DNA of 17,699 nt from an uncultured Coprococcus sp. (GTDB lineage: Bacteria > Bacillota > Clostridia > Lachnospirales > Lachnospiraceae), in NCBI GenBank assembly GCA_900557435.1, contig USSH01000016.1, forward strand, positions 1 to 17,699, written 5' to 3'. Below the pieces are notes generated by a model, which worked only from the letters and a program-made list of their open reading frames with translations, searched no databases and was not told the origin of the DNA. The translations under genes were made by a program, and so were the position numbers. Below, one piece after another: positions 7,063 to 15,113 of this stretch. The first letter of the stretch is position 1. Each line of letters begins with the position of its first letter.

Positions 7063-8250
7063 ATGAAAAGAAAACTAGGAAGAATATTGGCAAGAAAGGC
7101 AGTGAGCGTAGGCCTGGCGTTTACCATGGCTTTTACAGGTTCGGCGTTTGTATCGAACACATTTGCCGGAGATAGGTGGAGTGTTGGTGCGATAGAGGCT
7201 CAGGCTGCCACGGTGAAGTTAAATTACAGCACATGTAAGATAGACAAAGGCCAGCAGTTAAATCTGTATGTCAAAGGAACAGGAGCTTCAGTCAGATGGA
7301 GCAGTTCAAACAAGTCGGTTGCAGTAGTGGATGCTTATGGCTGTGTAACAGGTAAAAGCAAAGGAACGGCGTATGTGACGGCGAAACTCGGAAATGGCAA
7401 AATCTACAAATGCAAAATATATGTATCAAGCAGAATACATATCCGTAGAAGTGGAAAAGTGTTATCAGATGGCAAACTTATATACATAAGGCAGAGATAT
7501 GACAGTAATTGGAATTATGTAAATATTTTATATGCCTATAATCCAGCAACAAATAAAAAGAAAAAGCTTACAAGCCTTAAATGTATGAGCTTGGATGATA
7601 TCAAAGGTAATTATATATATTTCACTGCTAAGAGAAGTGCGAGCTCGTCCACAGAGTATATTTATAGAATATCAAAGGATGGACGTTCACAGAAATGCCT
7701 TGCAAAGGGTTCAAATGCGAAGATAGTAGGAAATTTTATATATTATGTCTACTGCGGAGCTGTATACAGGGTAAAGTTAGACGGAACGGGAAAGACGTTT
7801 ATATGTAATGGTTCATATGAGCTGTGCGTTGCAAATAATAAGCTGGTGGGAATAAAGTACGGAGCCGGTTATTATGGATTTACTCAGGATACATATCTTA
7901 TAGGAAGTAAGGGAAGAACAAAACAGATAAGTATATCGTCATCCAGTTCCGTAAGCAAATGGACATCTCCATATGATTCAAAGGAAAATTTCATGAATGT
8001 TTCCAACAATCCGTATGGTTATTCATACACAAGTAATGGCTATGAATCCAGACTGATAAAAAAAGTTGGCGGTAAAAGTAAGGTTGTCAGGACATTTGCA
8101 TTTAGAATATATGATATATATGATGTTGGTGAATATGTGATTGTGGCGGGATGTAATGAAAGTGTTGTGAAGTTGGCGATTGTATCCAAAACAGGAAACG
8201 TGGCCAGAACATTGCATAGCAGACCTGCAACACATCAGTACATACCATAA
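7063..8250 (+). CDS. Secreted BIG2 plus beta-propeller-like (DUF5050-type) protein
   Basis: ATG 7063 follows GGAGGAGG (7048-7055) at 7 bases; a TTG two codons upstream sits against the ribosome site and is rejected. The product is 395 residues. A long signal region (1 to about 35, or to about 49 if cut at EAQA-AT) is followed by a BIG2-type Ig domain (about 50-122, with VRWSSSNKSVAVVD and GKSKGTAYVTA). The remainder (about 125-395) is made of short strands with recurring 'IYY/IYF ... IYRISKDG / VYRVKLDG' patterns, as in DUF5050-type propellers. No sortase signal or lipobox is seen, and no catalytic motif. It is presumably a surface or secreted binding protein. It shares the promoter cassette with its neighbours on both sides. 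The propeller call is moderate; the Ig call is good. Confidence 0.85.
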   Translation: MKRKLGRILARKAVSVGLAFTMAFTGSAFVSNTFAGDRWSVGAIEAQAATVKLNYSTCKIDKGQQLNLYVKGTGASVRWSSSNKSVAVVDAYGCVTGKSKGTAYVTAKLGNGKIYKCKIYVSSRIHIRRSGKVLSDGKLIYIRQRYDSNWNYVNILYAYNPATNKKKKLTSLKCMSLDDIKGNYIYFTAKRSASSSTEYIYRISKDGRSQKCLAKGSNAKIVGNFIYYVYCGAVYRVKLDGTGKTFICNGSYELCVANNKLVGIKYGAGYYGFTQDTYLIGSKGRTKQISISSSSSVSKWTSPYDSKENFMNVSNNPYGYSYTSNGYESRLIKKVGGKSKVVRTFAFRIYDIYDVGEYVIVAGCNESVVKLAIVSKTGNVARTLHSRPATHQYIP

Positions 8251-8301
8251 ATTTCAAAAGTTGCGGGAAGAATCAAATAACAAAAGGAATAAATCAAAGA
8301 G

Positions 8302-8341
8302 AATCATCGTGATACGATAAGGGTGTCACGGTGATTTTTTA
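8302..8341 (+). terminator. Rho-independent terminator after the BIG2/propeller gene
   Basis: AATCATCGTGA (8302-8312) pairs with TCACGGTGATT (8325-8335) with one wobble, followed by a T run to 8340. This hairpin is unrelated in sequence to the two copied terminators, although the paired repeat that follows is related. Confidence 0.88.
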
Positions 8342-8357
8342 TTTAAATCATAAAACA

Positions 8358-8430
8358 CAAGTTACGCAGGATTATAAGCAAATTATGCAAGGCGTGTTCA
8401 TTTCATGTATGGGGTATATTAAAATATTTT
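8358..8430 (+). promoter_or_regulatory. VirR/LytTR-like paired repeat and promoter, diverged copy C
   Basis: AAGTTACGCAGG and AAATTATGCAAGG form a paired direct repeat with cores at 8364 and 8385, again exactly 21 bases apart. Conserved positions outside the cores (GT-TT-AT after the second repeat) also match copies A and B. At the same offset as their -10 there is TATTTT (8425-8430); TATATT at 8415-8420 is an alternative. Keeping the repeats and spacing while the surroundings have diverged supports real function. Confidence 0.6.
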
Positions 8431-8457
8431 AATAAAAAATATGCGAGGAGGGCACAT

Positions 8458-11400
8458 ATGAGAAAGAAAACAACCATGAGAAAGATACTGAGTATTTTAC
8501 TTGTTTTTTCAGTTGTGATGGGATTATTCCCATCGACAATTAAAGCAGATGCTTCAGTGTCGGCAGCAGGAAGCAAAAATGCGGCAAAGTTGAATACGGA
8601 TGGGACGAGGTTGGAGGCATCCAGTGATATAGGAAAAATGGTTGCCGATAAACTTGATGAAAAGGCAGAGAATGAAAAGGCTAATGATGGCCATAATATT
8701 TTCTCTGTTGAAATGAATGGGGTAAAAGCAAATGTGAGTTTTGAGACACTGAGTAACGCTCAGTTGGTCGTGGCTATTTACAATGAAGCCGGAGATAGCA
8801 TGCTTGCAATTGGAAATGCGGATGTATCAGCTGGAGATACAAGTGCTGAGGTGACTATAGATACGACAGACATGCCTCAATATTTCTACTTGAGAGCTTT
8901 TTTGATAGATCCTGTAAATGGAAGACCTTTGTGTTCAAAGTTCGAGACACCAAATTATACGCAGGAGATGCAGGAGTTTTTTTCAAAAAAGCAGTCTGAT
9001 TTTGATCAGGACAAGGTATTAAGTCTCGATAACAAAGACGAAGATAATTTTGCCGTTTTTTCTGACAGTACAACGGTGATAACAGAAAAAGAGGGTGTCA
9101 ATACAGTAGAGCAAATAGATGAAGATAAGGGAGAGTATGTATTTGACAACATAGATAGTAATATATCTGAACTAAAAAAAGGCGATATATTTGCGTATAA
9201 CTATAATGGTACAGATACCATAATTGTAAATGTTGGCGATATATCAATAGACGGAAATAAGGCAACAATAACTAAAAGTGATGATGGAATTGAAGAGGCT
9301 TTTGAGTATGTAAGATACGAAATGACAGCAACCCTAGATGATAGCAACTATGATCCTGCAGATGCTGTGAAATATGGAAAATATAATGGACTCAAGGATG
9401 CGTCGGATGGAGAATTAGCATCATTATTTGAAAAGGATGGAGATCTTTCCGCTAGTAAAAAGTTTGGCTTCGATTATACTATTGGTGAAGGCAAGTATAC
9501 GGGCCAAGTTAAAATGGAAGCACAGATTGGAGTATCGTTTAAATACTATCTTTCGTTTTCCTATCAGTATGTTGAATTCAATGTAAATAGTATAGTTGGT
9601 GTTTCTATTCAGTTCAAGGGAGAAACAGACATGTTAACACTCCCTTTGGGAAAAGTGAACATACCTGTTGCAGGGCTGGGGGGATTAGCATTATCTCCTG
9701 AATTTGTGATAAAACTCAGTGGCGATATAACTGCCAGCGGTGTTATGACCCAGAGTGTTGGAACAGCTATATCAAATAAATCGGGAATCAGTGACAGATC
9801 GAAGACACCAACGTTCAAATCAGAGTTAAAGGTTAAGGCAACTTTCTTTATTGGCATAAAACTTAATCCAAGAGTATATCTGGCTCATGATGATGTTGTG
9901 AATGTAGGACTTGAAAGTACAGTTGGAGTGGAGATTGTTGCAACATTGCTCGATGCAACAGGAAATGGTTCTGAAAAACACGATTGTACAGATTGTATAA
10001 GTGGCGTGATTAACTTCGTTATGAATATAAAGATTAAGGCAACTTTGTTTAAAAAATATTCACCGGAATATACGCCACTTGAAATAAAAGAAAAGATGGG
10101 AGATTTTTACTATTCGTTCACACATAAGCAAGGAGGATTTTCAAAATGTCCTTACCTGAAATATGAGCTGACGGTTACGGTAAAAGACGGAAATGGAAAG
10201 CCGGTGGAAGGCGCGATAGTAAATGATAGTGTGAAGACGAATTCGAATGGTGTCGCTAAATTGATTTTGTCTCCGGGAGAACAGACCATAAGTGCTTACA
10301 AGGGAAGTTATAAAGCAACTGCTTCGTATAATGTTACTGAGACGACCACGAGTATGGAATTGTACATAGGCGGTTCAGGCGGCGATGACAACCGTGATCA
10401 GGACGATGAGCAGGATAAGTATGAGCCTATGGTAAGCGCAGGGAGATATTCGTCTGCTGTAGTTACAAGCAGTGGAGATCTGTATACATGGGGTTCTTCG
10501 TATGTCGGGGATGGATCCAATCAGGACAGATACAGCCCAGTCAATATAACAAATAATAATGTAGAGGGAATGCTTCCGTCTGGTGAAGTTGCGCAGGTTA
10601 GTATGGGGTATAGGCATAGTGCTGTAGTTATGAAAAATGGTGATTTGTATATGTGGGGATCAAACATATACGGACAGATTGGAAATGGCGAAGATAGATC
10701 ATGGGTCGAATCTCCTACACTTGTTATGAGAGATGTAAAAACAGTAGTGTGTGGTATGTATATGACTGCGGCAATAAAAAAAGATGGGCAGCTCTTTACG
10801 TGGGGCTGGGCATATAGAGGTTCACTTGGTAATGGAAGTGCGGAAAAAGCTAAATGTCCAATGCCACAGAAAATAATGGATGACATAGAAAGTGTGTCGG
10901 TTTCAAAGTATTCACAGGAAGGGGCTAGTAGCGTTGCCGCTGTAGACAAATATGGAAATCTTTATGTATGGGGTAATGGAACTGATTATGTATTAGGTAC
11001 AGGCAACGGACAAGACATTTCTACTCCTAAGAAAATAATGACATATGTTAAATCTGTTAGTTTAGGCAATTGGCATGGAGCAGCAGTGACTAGAGATGGG
11101 AAAATGTATATGTGGGGAAATAATAAATTTGGTCAGTTAGGTAAGGATAAAGGAGGATATGAACAGGTCCCTAAGTTAATTGCTAAAAATGTAGATCGGG
11201 TGTCTTTGAATGGATTTACAACGATGGTATTGTCGAAAGATAGAAATGTTTATATGTGTGGTGGCGGAATTTATAATAGGATGACCAAAGTATTAAGCGA
11301 TATTCAGGATATATCATTAGGTGGAGAAGACAGTTATAATTCTAATACCTACACTGTATCTTATGGTTGGCATGCACTGGCAATGACCAATGATGGCAAT

Positions 11401-13293
11401 GTATACACCTGGGGGCGCGATAATTCCAAAGGTCAGCTTGGCAACGGAACGACGACTGAATCCACAACACCACAGAAGATATTGTTAGAGCCAGATATTT
11501 CAGAACTTTCTTCTGCGAAAAAATCTGGAGATACGGCGGTCATGTCAGCTGTGGATAAAGAGAATATGGATGCTACACAGGATTTAGACATAGACAGTGT
11601 TGCTGTGTTGGCAGATACCTCAGCTAAATCAGGCAATATTCATAGTGTATCGTTTAAAAACCTTACTCCGGGGGAGATATACAACTTTTATTCTCTGAAG
11701 TATAGAGGTGAAGACAAGCCATTTACAGGTGATAATGTGTTATACATACAGCAGTTGACAGCTGATGAGAATGGTGAGATATCTCTGGATTATGTTCCGA
11801 CAGCGGAATATGATATGTCAACAGAATTTGTGGTAGCAAAGACTCAGAATTCAATAGAAAATGCGGAAATAGATGTCCCTGATATTATCTATTGTGGCGG
11901 AGTAAGAAAAGTTTCACCAGATGTAATATATGAAGGAAAGAAATTGACAGAGGGTGTAGATTATGAGTTGGCTGGTGATCTTGCAGGAGATGTGGGAGAA
12001 CACACTGCGACAATTTCTGGAAAAGGACTGTATACCGGTACAAGGAATATCAAGTATAATGTCATCGCAGGCGATTGCAGTAAGATCAGTATTGAAGACA
12101 TTCCAGATGTTGTGTATACAGGCGATTTGATCAAGCCATCGATAACAGCGAAAGATGGAAAATATCAGCTGGTGGAGAACACAGATTACACAGTAAGTTA
12201 TCAGAATAATAAAAATGTCGGCTATGGAATAGTTGTAGTGAAGGGTATAAACGGCTATTCAGGAAAGTATGTGAAGTTATTCAATATTACAGAGCGCCAG
12301 CTTGACGAGGCGGCATCTGTTAAGGTCGTTGATTGTGAGTATACAGGTAAGCCGCTTCAGACAAAAATTGAGATATCAGTTGATGGAAGGGCTCTCGTAT
12401 ATGGTAAGGATTACAAGACAAGCTATGCAGATAACACAGATATAGGTACAGCCCTTGTGACAATAACTGGTATTGGTAATTATTCAGGAAGTATTGATAA
12501 GACATTTGAAATAAAGGGAGAACACAAGAACACGGTACTTAAGGGTAAGAAAGCAGCAACGTGTACAAGTAATGGATATACAGGAGATACCTATTGTAAA
12601 GATTGTGGTAAAAAGCTGAAGACGGGTAAAGCAATAGCAAAAAAAGCTCATAGTTATAAGTGGGTAATAGATAAAAAAGCGACAACGGTATCCATGGGCA
12701 AGCGTCATAAAAAATGTAGCGTATGTGGTACAGCGTTTAAACCAGTTATTTATCTGGCAAAGCCTTCAGTACATTTGCAGGCAGCAGCTGGTGGAATAAA
12801 TGTTTCATGGAATAAGACAACAGGAGCGACCGGATATGAAATATATAGAGCCGATGAATCTGGAAAGTATAAGCTTATAAAGAACATTCAGGGCGGTGGA
12901 ACGATAAAATATGCGGATTCTAAAGCCAATGTAAATGGAAGAAAATATAGTTATTTTGTGGTTGCATATAGAAAGAACGGCAGCGTTAAATATGTTTCCG
13001 ATGGATCTGCAAGGGTATCAACATATTACATTAGTCCGGTGACATTTTCTATTAAAAAGAAAACCTCAACGGCATGCCAGCTGAGCTGGAAGACAAATGC
13101 TTTAGTATCGGGATACCAGCTGCAATACTCAGATAAAAAGAATTTTTCTTCCGGTGTAAAATCAGTAGTTATTTCTGGCAGGAAACAGAGTTCTTATACA
13201 ATCAGAAATCTGAAGCAGGGAACAAAGTATTATATAAGGGTTCGCGCGTATAGGAAGGTTGGCACCAGATATTACTATTCATCATGGAGATAA
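8458..13293 (+). CDS. Giant secreted RCC1-propeller mosaic protein with YTG repeats, CxxC module and Fn3 domains
   Basis: The start is ATG 8458 with GAGGAGGG (8445-8452) before it. The 1611-residue product has a signal peptide (about 1-30, KADA). Residues about 35-560 are a beta-rich region I do not recognise, with HDCTDC near its end. A carboxypeptidase-regulatory/Ig-like module (GKPVEGAIVNDSVKTNSNG) is at about 569-634. A complete seven-blade RCC1 propeller spans about 658-1011; six blades carry the 'DG-LYTWG' strand and blade 6 is degenerate (YMCGGG). A linker starting LTPGEIYNFYSL follows, then three 'YTG/DYTVSY' modules (about 1141-1355), a CxxC-rich zinc-ribbon-like module (about 1355-1431, TYCKDCGKKL and KKCSVCG) and two fibronectin III domains (about 1435-1521 and 1528-1611). 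The last Fn3 stops at YYYSSWR, about one strand short. No wall anchor is visible. It is probably an extracellular binding scaffold; the ligand is unknown. Confidence 0.9.
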   Translation: MRKKTTMRKILSILLVFSVVMGLFPSTIKADASVSAAGSKNAAKLNTDGTRLEASSDIGKMVADKLDEKAENEKANDGHNIFSVEMNGVKANVSFETLSNAQLVVAIYNEAGDSMLAIGNADVSAGDTSAEVTIDTTDMPQYFYLRAFLIDPVNGRPLCSKFETPNYTQEMQEFFSKKQSDFDQDKVLSLDNKDEDNFAVFSDSTTVITEKEGVNTVEQIDEDKGEYVFDNIDSNISELKKGDIFAYNYNGTDTIIVNVGDISIDGNKATITKSDDGIEEAFEYVRYEMTATLDDSNYDPADAVKYGKYNGLKDASDGELASLFEKDGDLSASKKFGFDYTIGEGKYTGQVKMEAQIGVSFKYYLSFSYQYVEFNVNSIVGVSIQFKGETDMLTLPLGKVNIPVAGLGGLALSPEFVIKLSGDITASGVMTQSVGTAISNKSGISDRSKTPTFKSELKVKATFFIGIKLNPRVYLAHDDVVNVGLESTVGVEIVATLLDATGNGSEKHDCTDCISGVINFVMNIKIKATLFKKYSPEYTPLEIKEKMGDFYYSFTHKQGGFSKCPYLKYELTVTVKDGNGKPVEGAIVNDSVKTNSNGVAKLILSPGEQTISAYKGSYKATASYNVTETTTSMELYIGGSGGDDNRDQDDEQDKYEPMVSAGRYSSAVVTSSGDLYTWGSSYVGDGSNQDRYSPVNITNNNVEGMLPSGEVAQVSMGYRHSAVVMKNGDLYMWGSNIYGQIGNGEDRSWVESPTLVMRDVKTVVCGMYMTAAIKKDGQLFTWGWAYRGSLGNGSAEKAKCPMPQKIMDDIESVSVSKYSQEGASSVAAVDKYGNLYVWGNGTDYVLGTGNGQDISTPKKIMTYVKSVSLGNWHGAAVTRDGKMYMWGNNKFGQLGKDKGGYEQVPKLIAKNVDRVSLNGFTTMVLSKDRNVYMCGGGIYNRMTKVLSDIQDISLGGEDSYNSNTYTVSYGWHALAMTNDGNVYTWGRDNSKGQLGNGTTTESTTPQKILLEPDISELSSAKKSGDTAVMSAVDKENMDATQDLDIDSVAVLADTSAKSGNIHSVSFKNLTPGEIYNFYSLKYRGEDKPFTGDNVLYIQQLTADENGEISLDYVPTAEYDMSTEFVVAKTQNSIENAEIDVPDIIYCGGVRKVSPDVIYEGKKLTEGVDYELAGDLAGDVGEHTATISGKGLYTGTRNIKYNVIAGDCSKISIEDIPDVVYTGDLIKPSITAKDGKYQLVENTDYTVSYQNNKNVGYGIVVVKGINGYSGKYVKLFNITERQLDEAASVKVVDCEYTGKPLQTKIEISVDGRALVYGKDYKTSYADNTDIGTALVTITGIGNYSGSIDKTFEIKGEHKNTVLKGKKAATCTSNGYTGDTYCKDCGKKLKTGKAIAKKAHSYKWVIDKKATTVSMGKRHKKCSVCGTAFKPVIYLAKPSVHLQAAAGGINVSWNKTTGATGYEIYRADESGKYKLIKNIQGGGTIKYADSKANVNGRKYSYFVVAYRKNGSVKYVSDGSARVSTYYISPVTFSIKKKTSTACQLSWKTNALVSGYQLQYSDKKNFSSGVKSVVISGRKQSSYTIRNLKQGTKYYIRVRAYRKVGTRYYYSSWR

Positions 13294-13394
13294 GATTCTA
13301 TGCATAGAGATAGATTTTAGCACAAATAAAATATACTATATCAGTCTGCAACCTATATAGCACAAACAGACATAGTAATCAATACTATTTATCC
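13294..13394 (+). other. AT-rich spacer without a clear terminator
   Basis: No canonical intrinsic terminator follows the giant gene. The spacer contains a 12-base perfect palindrome, TCTATGCATAGA (13297-13308), and a small hairpin ATAGTA-ATCAA-TACTAT just before the fabF promoter. Either could be a protein site; nothing more can be supported. Confidence 0.4.
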
Positions 13395-13423
13395 TTGTTA
13401 TATATATCACCTTATGGTAGAAT
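13395..13423 (+). promoter_or_regulatory. Sigma-A promoter of fabF
   Basis: TTGTTA (13395-13400), a 17-base spacer and TAGAAT (13418-13423), with TGG directly before the -10 (extended -10). Transcription should begin near 13430, leaving a leader of about 125 bases before fabF. Confidence 0.65.
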
Positions 13424-13429
13424 CTATAT

Positions 13430-13523
13430 ATCTGGGACGCAGAAAGCACAGAGATGTGCATGTGGTCATCGGGCGAAGAACGATGGCTTATAGACCAAAA
13501 GGACTGCTGCCGGCAGTCCTTTT
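13430..13523 (+). promoter_or_regulatory. Structured leader of fabF, candidate attenuator
   Basis: Between the promoter and fabF lie three hairpins in a row: GCACA-GAGA-TGTGC (13446-13459); a stem GGTCATCG/CGAT...GACC (13464-13471 with 13481-13484 and 13493-13496) holding an internal GGCTTATA; and the terminator-like stem at 13497-13523. I do not recognise a known riboswitch class: GGGACGCA at 13433-13440 recalls part of the c-di-GMP-I aptamer, but the rest of that consensus is absent. A sensing leader or a short terminated RNA are both possible. Confidence 0.45.
13497..13523 (+). terminator. Terminator-like hairpin inside the fabF leader
   Basis: AAAAGGACTGC (13497-13507) pairs perfectly with GCAGTCCTTTT (13513-13523) around TGCCG. 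The U tract is short (four) and followed by GTGCT, so termination may be partial. Its place between promoter and start codon suggests conditional read-through into fabF. If instead it only ends upstream transcripts, the fabF promoter would have to lie after it, and none is seen there. Confidence 0.6.
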
Positions 13524-13554
13524 GTGCTGCAAATATAAAAATACGAGGTACGAG

Positions 13555-14790
13555 ATGAAGAGAGTCGTTGTAACAGGAATGGGTGCAGTTACACCTATAG
13601 GAAACAGTGTAGAAGAGTTCTGGGAGAATATAAAGAAGAATACAGTTGGAATCGGAGAGATCACCAAGTTTGATGTCAGCGATTACAAGTGTAAGCTTGC
13701 CGCTGAGGTGAAGAACTTTGATCCAAAACAGTACATGGATCCAAAGGCAGCAAGACGTATGGAGCCATTTTGCCAGTATGCCATAGCAGCTACAGGCGAG
13801 GCTATCAAGGATGCAGGTCTTGATCTTGAGAAGGAAGACAGAACAAGGATCGGAACATGTATAGGAAACGGACTTGGCGGTGTGGCAACCATAGAGAAGG
13901 AGCACAAGAAGGTCGTAGAGGGCAAGGCGAACAGAGTCAGCGTAATGATGGTTCCTATGATGATATCCAACATGGCTGCGGGCAATGTTGCAATACAGTT
14001 TGGTCTTGAGGGCAAATGTACGGACATAGTTACAGCCTGTGCTACAGGAACAAACTCCATAGGAGAGGCTTACAGATATATACAGGCAGGAGAGGCTGAT
14101 GTCATGGTAGCCGGAGGCGCAGAATCACCTATCTGCGAGACAAATGTATCAGGATTTATATCAATGACAGCACTTTCAAGCGCAGAAGACCCTATGAGGG
14201 CATCCATACCATTTGACAAGGACAGATGCGGATTTGTAATTGCTGAGGGTGCCGGCGTGGTAGTACTTGAGTCGCTTGAGCATGCTCAGGCTAGAGGAGC
14301 GCAGATACTTGCGGAGGTTGTAGGCTATGGCTCAACATGTGATGCGTATCACATCACATCCCCTAAGGAGGATGGAAGCGGCGCAGGTCGTGCCATGAAG
14401 CTTGCTATGGAGGAGGCAGGAATCTCACCTGCTGACGTTGATTATATCAATGCACACGGAACAAGCACACACCACAATGATCTGTTCGAGACAAGAGCCA
14501 TCAAGTATGCCATGGGCGATGACGCATACAATGTGAATATCAATTCCACAAAGTCCATGATAGGACATCTGTTTGGAGCTGCCGGTGCAGTTGAGTTCAT
14601 CACATGCGTGAAGTCCATAGAGGATTCATACATCCATCCAACAGTTGGTCTCCGTGAGACCGAGGGCGAGATGGACCTCAACTATACAATGGGTGAGGGA
14701 GTACACAAGGATATTACATATGCACTCAGCAACTCACTGGGATTTGGCGGACACAACGCAAGTATCCTTGTAAAAAAGTTTGAGGCATAA
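13555..14790 (+). CDS. fabF: 3-oxoacyl-ACP synthase II (beta-ketoacyl-ACP synthase, FabF)
   Basis: This condensing enzyme of type II fatty acid synthesis extends acyl-ACP with malonyl-ACP in the cytoplasm. ATG 13555 follows GAGG (13545-13548) at 6 bases and gives 411 residues, the usual family length; the open frame upstream of it runs through the leader and terminator hairpin and is not coding. All active-site residues are present: C162 in TACATG, H301 in NAHGTST, K333 and H338 in KSMIGHLFGAAG, and the GFGGHN loop at 397-401. It stands alone, without other fab or acc genes in the window, between its own promoter and terminator. GC-ending codons are more frequent than in the surface genes, fitting a well-expressed housekeeping gene. 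Confidence 0.97.
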   Translation: MKRVVVTGMGAVTPIGNSVEEFWENIKKNTVGIGEITKFDVSDYKCKLAAEVKNFDPKQYMDPKAARRMEPFCQYAIAATGEAIKDAGLDLEKEDRTRIGTCIGNGLGGVATIEKEHKKVVEGKANRVSVMMVPMMISNMAAGNVAIQFGLEGKCTDIVTACATGTNSIGEAYRYIQAGEADVMVAGGAESPICETNVSGFISMTALSSAEDPMRASIPFDKDRCGFVIAEGAGVVVLESLEHAQARGAQILAEVVGYGSTCDAYHITSPKEDGSGAGRAMKLAMEEAGISPADVDYINAHGTSTHHNDLFETRAIKYAMGDDAYNVNINSTKSMIGHLFGAAGAVEFITCVKSIEDSYIHPTVGLRETEGEMDLNYTMGEGVHKDITYALSNSLGFGGHNASILVKKFEA

Positions 14791-14826
14791 TACCCAATCA
14801 GATTACTGATAGTTATATATAATAAG

Positions 14827-14881
14827 AAAACACCACTTTAGACAGAAATTCCGAAACAATCTGTGTGAAGTGGTGTTTTTG
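14827..14881 (+). terminator. Rho-independent terminator of fabF
   Basis: AAAACACCACTT (14827-14838) pairs with AAGTGGTGTTTT (14868-14879); an inner CAGA/TCTG extends the stem. The U tract is TTTTTGTG. It lies 37 bases after the fabF stop. Confidence 0.92.
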
Positions 14882-14914
14882 TGTGCTGGGCAGGGTTAAT
14901 AAAATAAATAATTG

Positions 14915-14994
14915 ATACACAAAAACTTATAAAACCACAAAACAACACAAAAAAACAAAAATAACAAACGAAATACAGAAAAACCCACAAAAAA
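14915..14994 (+). promoter_or_regulatory. A/C-rich, A-tract-phased region upstream of the aminotransferase promoter
   Basis: The + strand has no G from 14915 to 14969 and only A and C from 14931 to 14961. Runs of four to seven A recur at roughly 8-11 base intervals directly upstream of a strong promoter, resembling curved or UP-element-like DNA. No ORF is present. Confidence 0.4.
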
Positions 14995-14996
14995 TG

Positions 14997-15025
14997 TTGA
15001 CATTCGATTCATGCGTGGCTAATAT
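14997..15025 (+). promoter_or_regulatory. Consensus sigma-A promoter of the aminotransferase leader
   Basis: TTGACA (14997-15002), exactly 17 bases, then TAATAT (15020-15025). The expected start is near 15032, giving a leader of about 113 bases. Confidence 0.85.
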
Positions 15026-15031
15026 ACAAAG

Positions 15032-15058
15032 CAAAACAGAAGCGCGTATCTGATTTTG
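15032..15058 (+). promoter_or_regulatory. Leader hairpin before the attenuator
   Basis: CAAAACAG (15032-15039) pairs with CTGATTTTG (15050-15058) with one bulged A, around a loop AAGCGCGTAT. It begins at the expected transcript start and precedes the terminator hairpin by a few bases. It could be a minimal ligand- or protein-binding element. Confidence 0.4.
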
Positions 15059-15064
15059 GAGTGC

Positions 15065-15113
15065 AAAGGGGCACAGAAATTAAACTTTAAAGTTTGATTC
15101 CTGTGCCCTTTTT
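15065..15113 (+). terminator. Intrinsic terminator in the aminotransferase leader (candidate attenuator)
   Basis: AAAGGGGCACAG (15065-15076) pairs over 12 positions, with one G-U, with CTGTGCCCTTTT (15101-15112) followed by TG. The loop holds the self-complementary AAACTTTAAAGTTT (15082-15095). The hairpin lies between the promoter at 14997-15025 and the ribosome site at 15134, so most transcripts should stop here unless something prevents it. Confidence 0.85.

Noticed and set aside
6960..7175. 71-codon forward ORF overlapping the start of the BIG2/propeller gene
   Set aside because: It starts in the -10 region of the cassette, has no ribosome site and overlaps a well-supported gene in another frame.
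13430..13496. c-di-GMP-I riboswitch suggested by GGGACGCA
   Set aside because: The other conserved parts of the aptamer (such as the GGCAAACC-type segment) and its tetraloop receptor arrangement are not present.
13414..13554. N-terminal extension of FabF from an ATG at 13414
   Set aside because: The extra codons run through the promoter -10 and the leader hairpins; ATG 13555 has a ribosome site and gives the normal FabF length.
13336..13905. 189-codon reverse-strand ORF across the fabF leader and start
   Set aside because: It is antisense to fabF and its promoter, with Cys/Ser-rich composition unlike a real protein and no domain.
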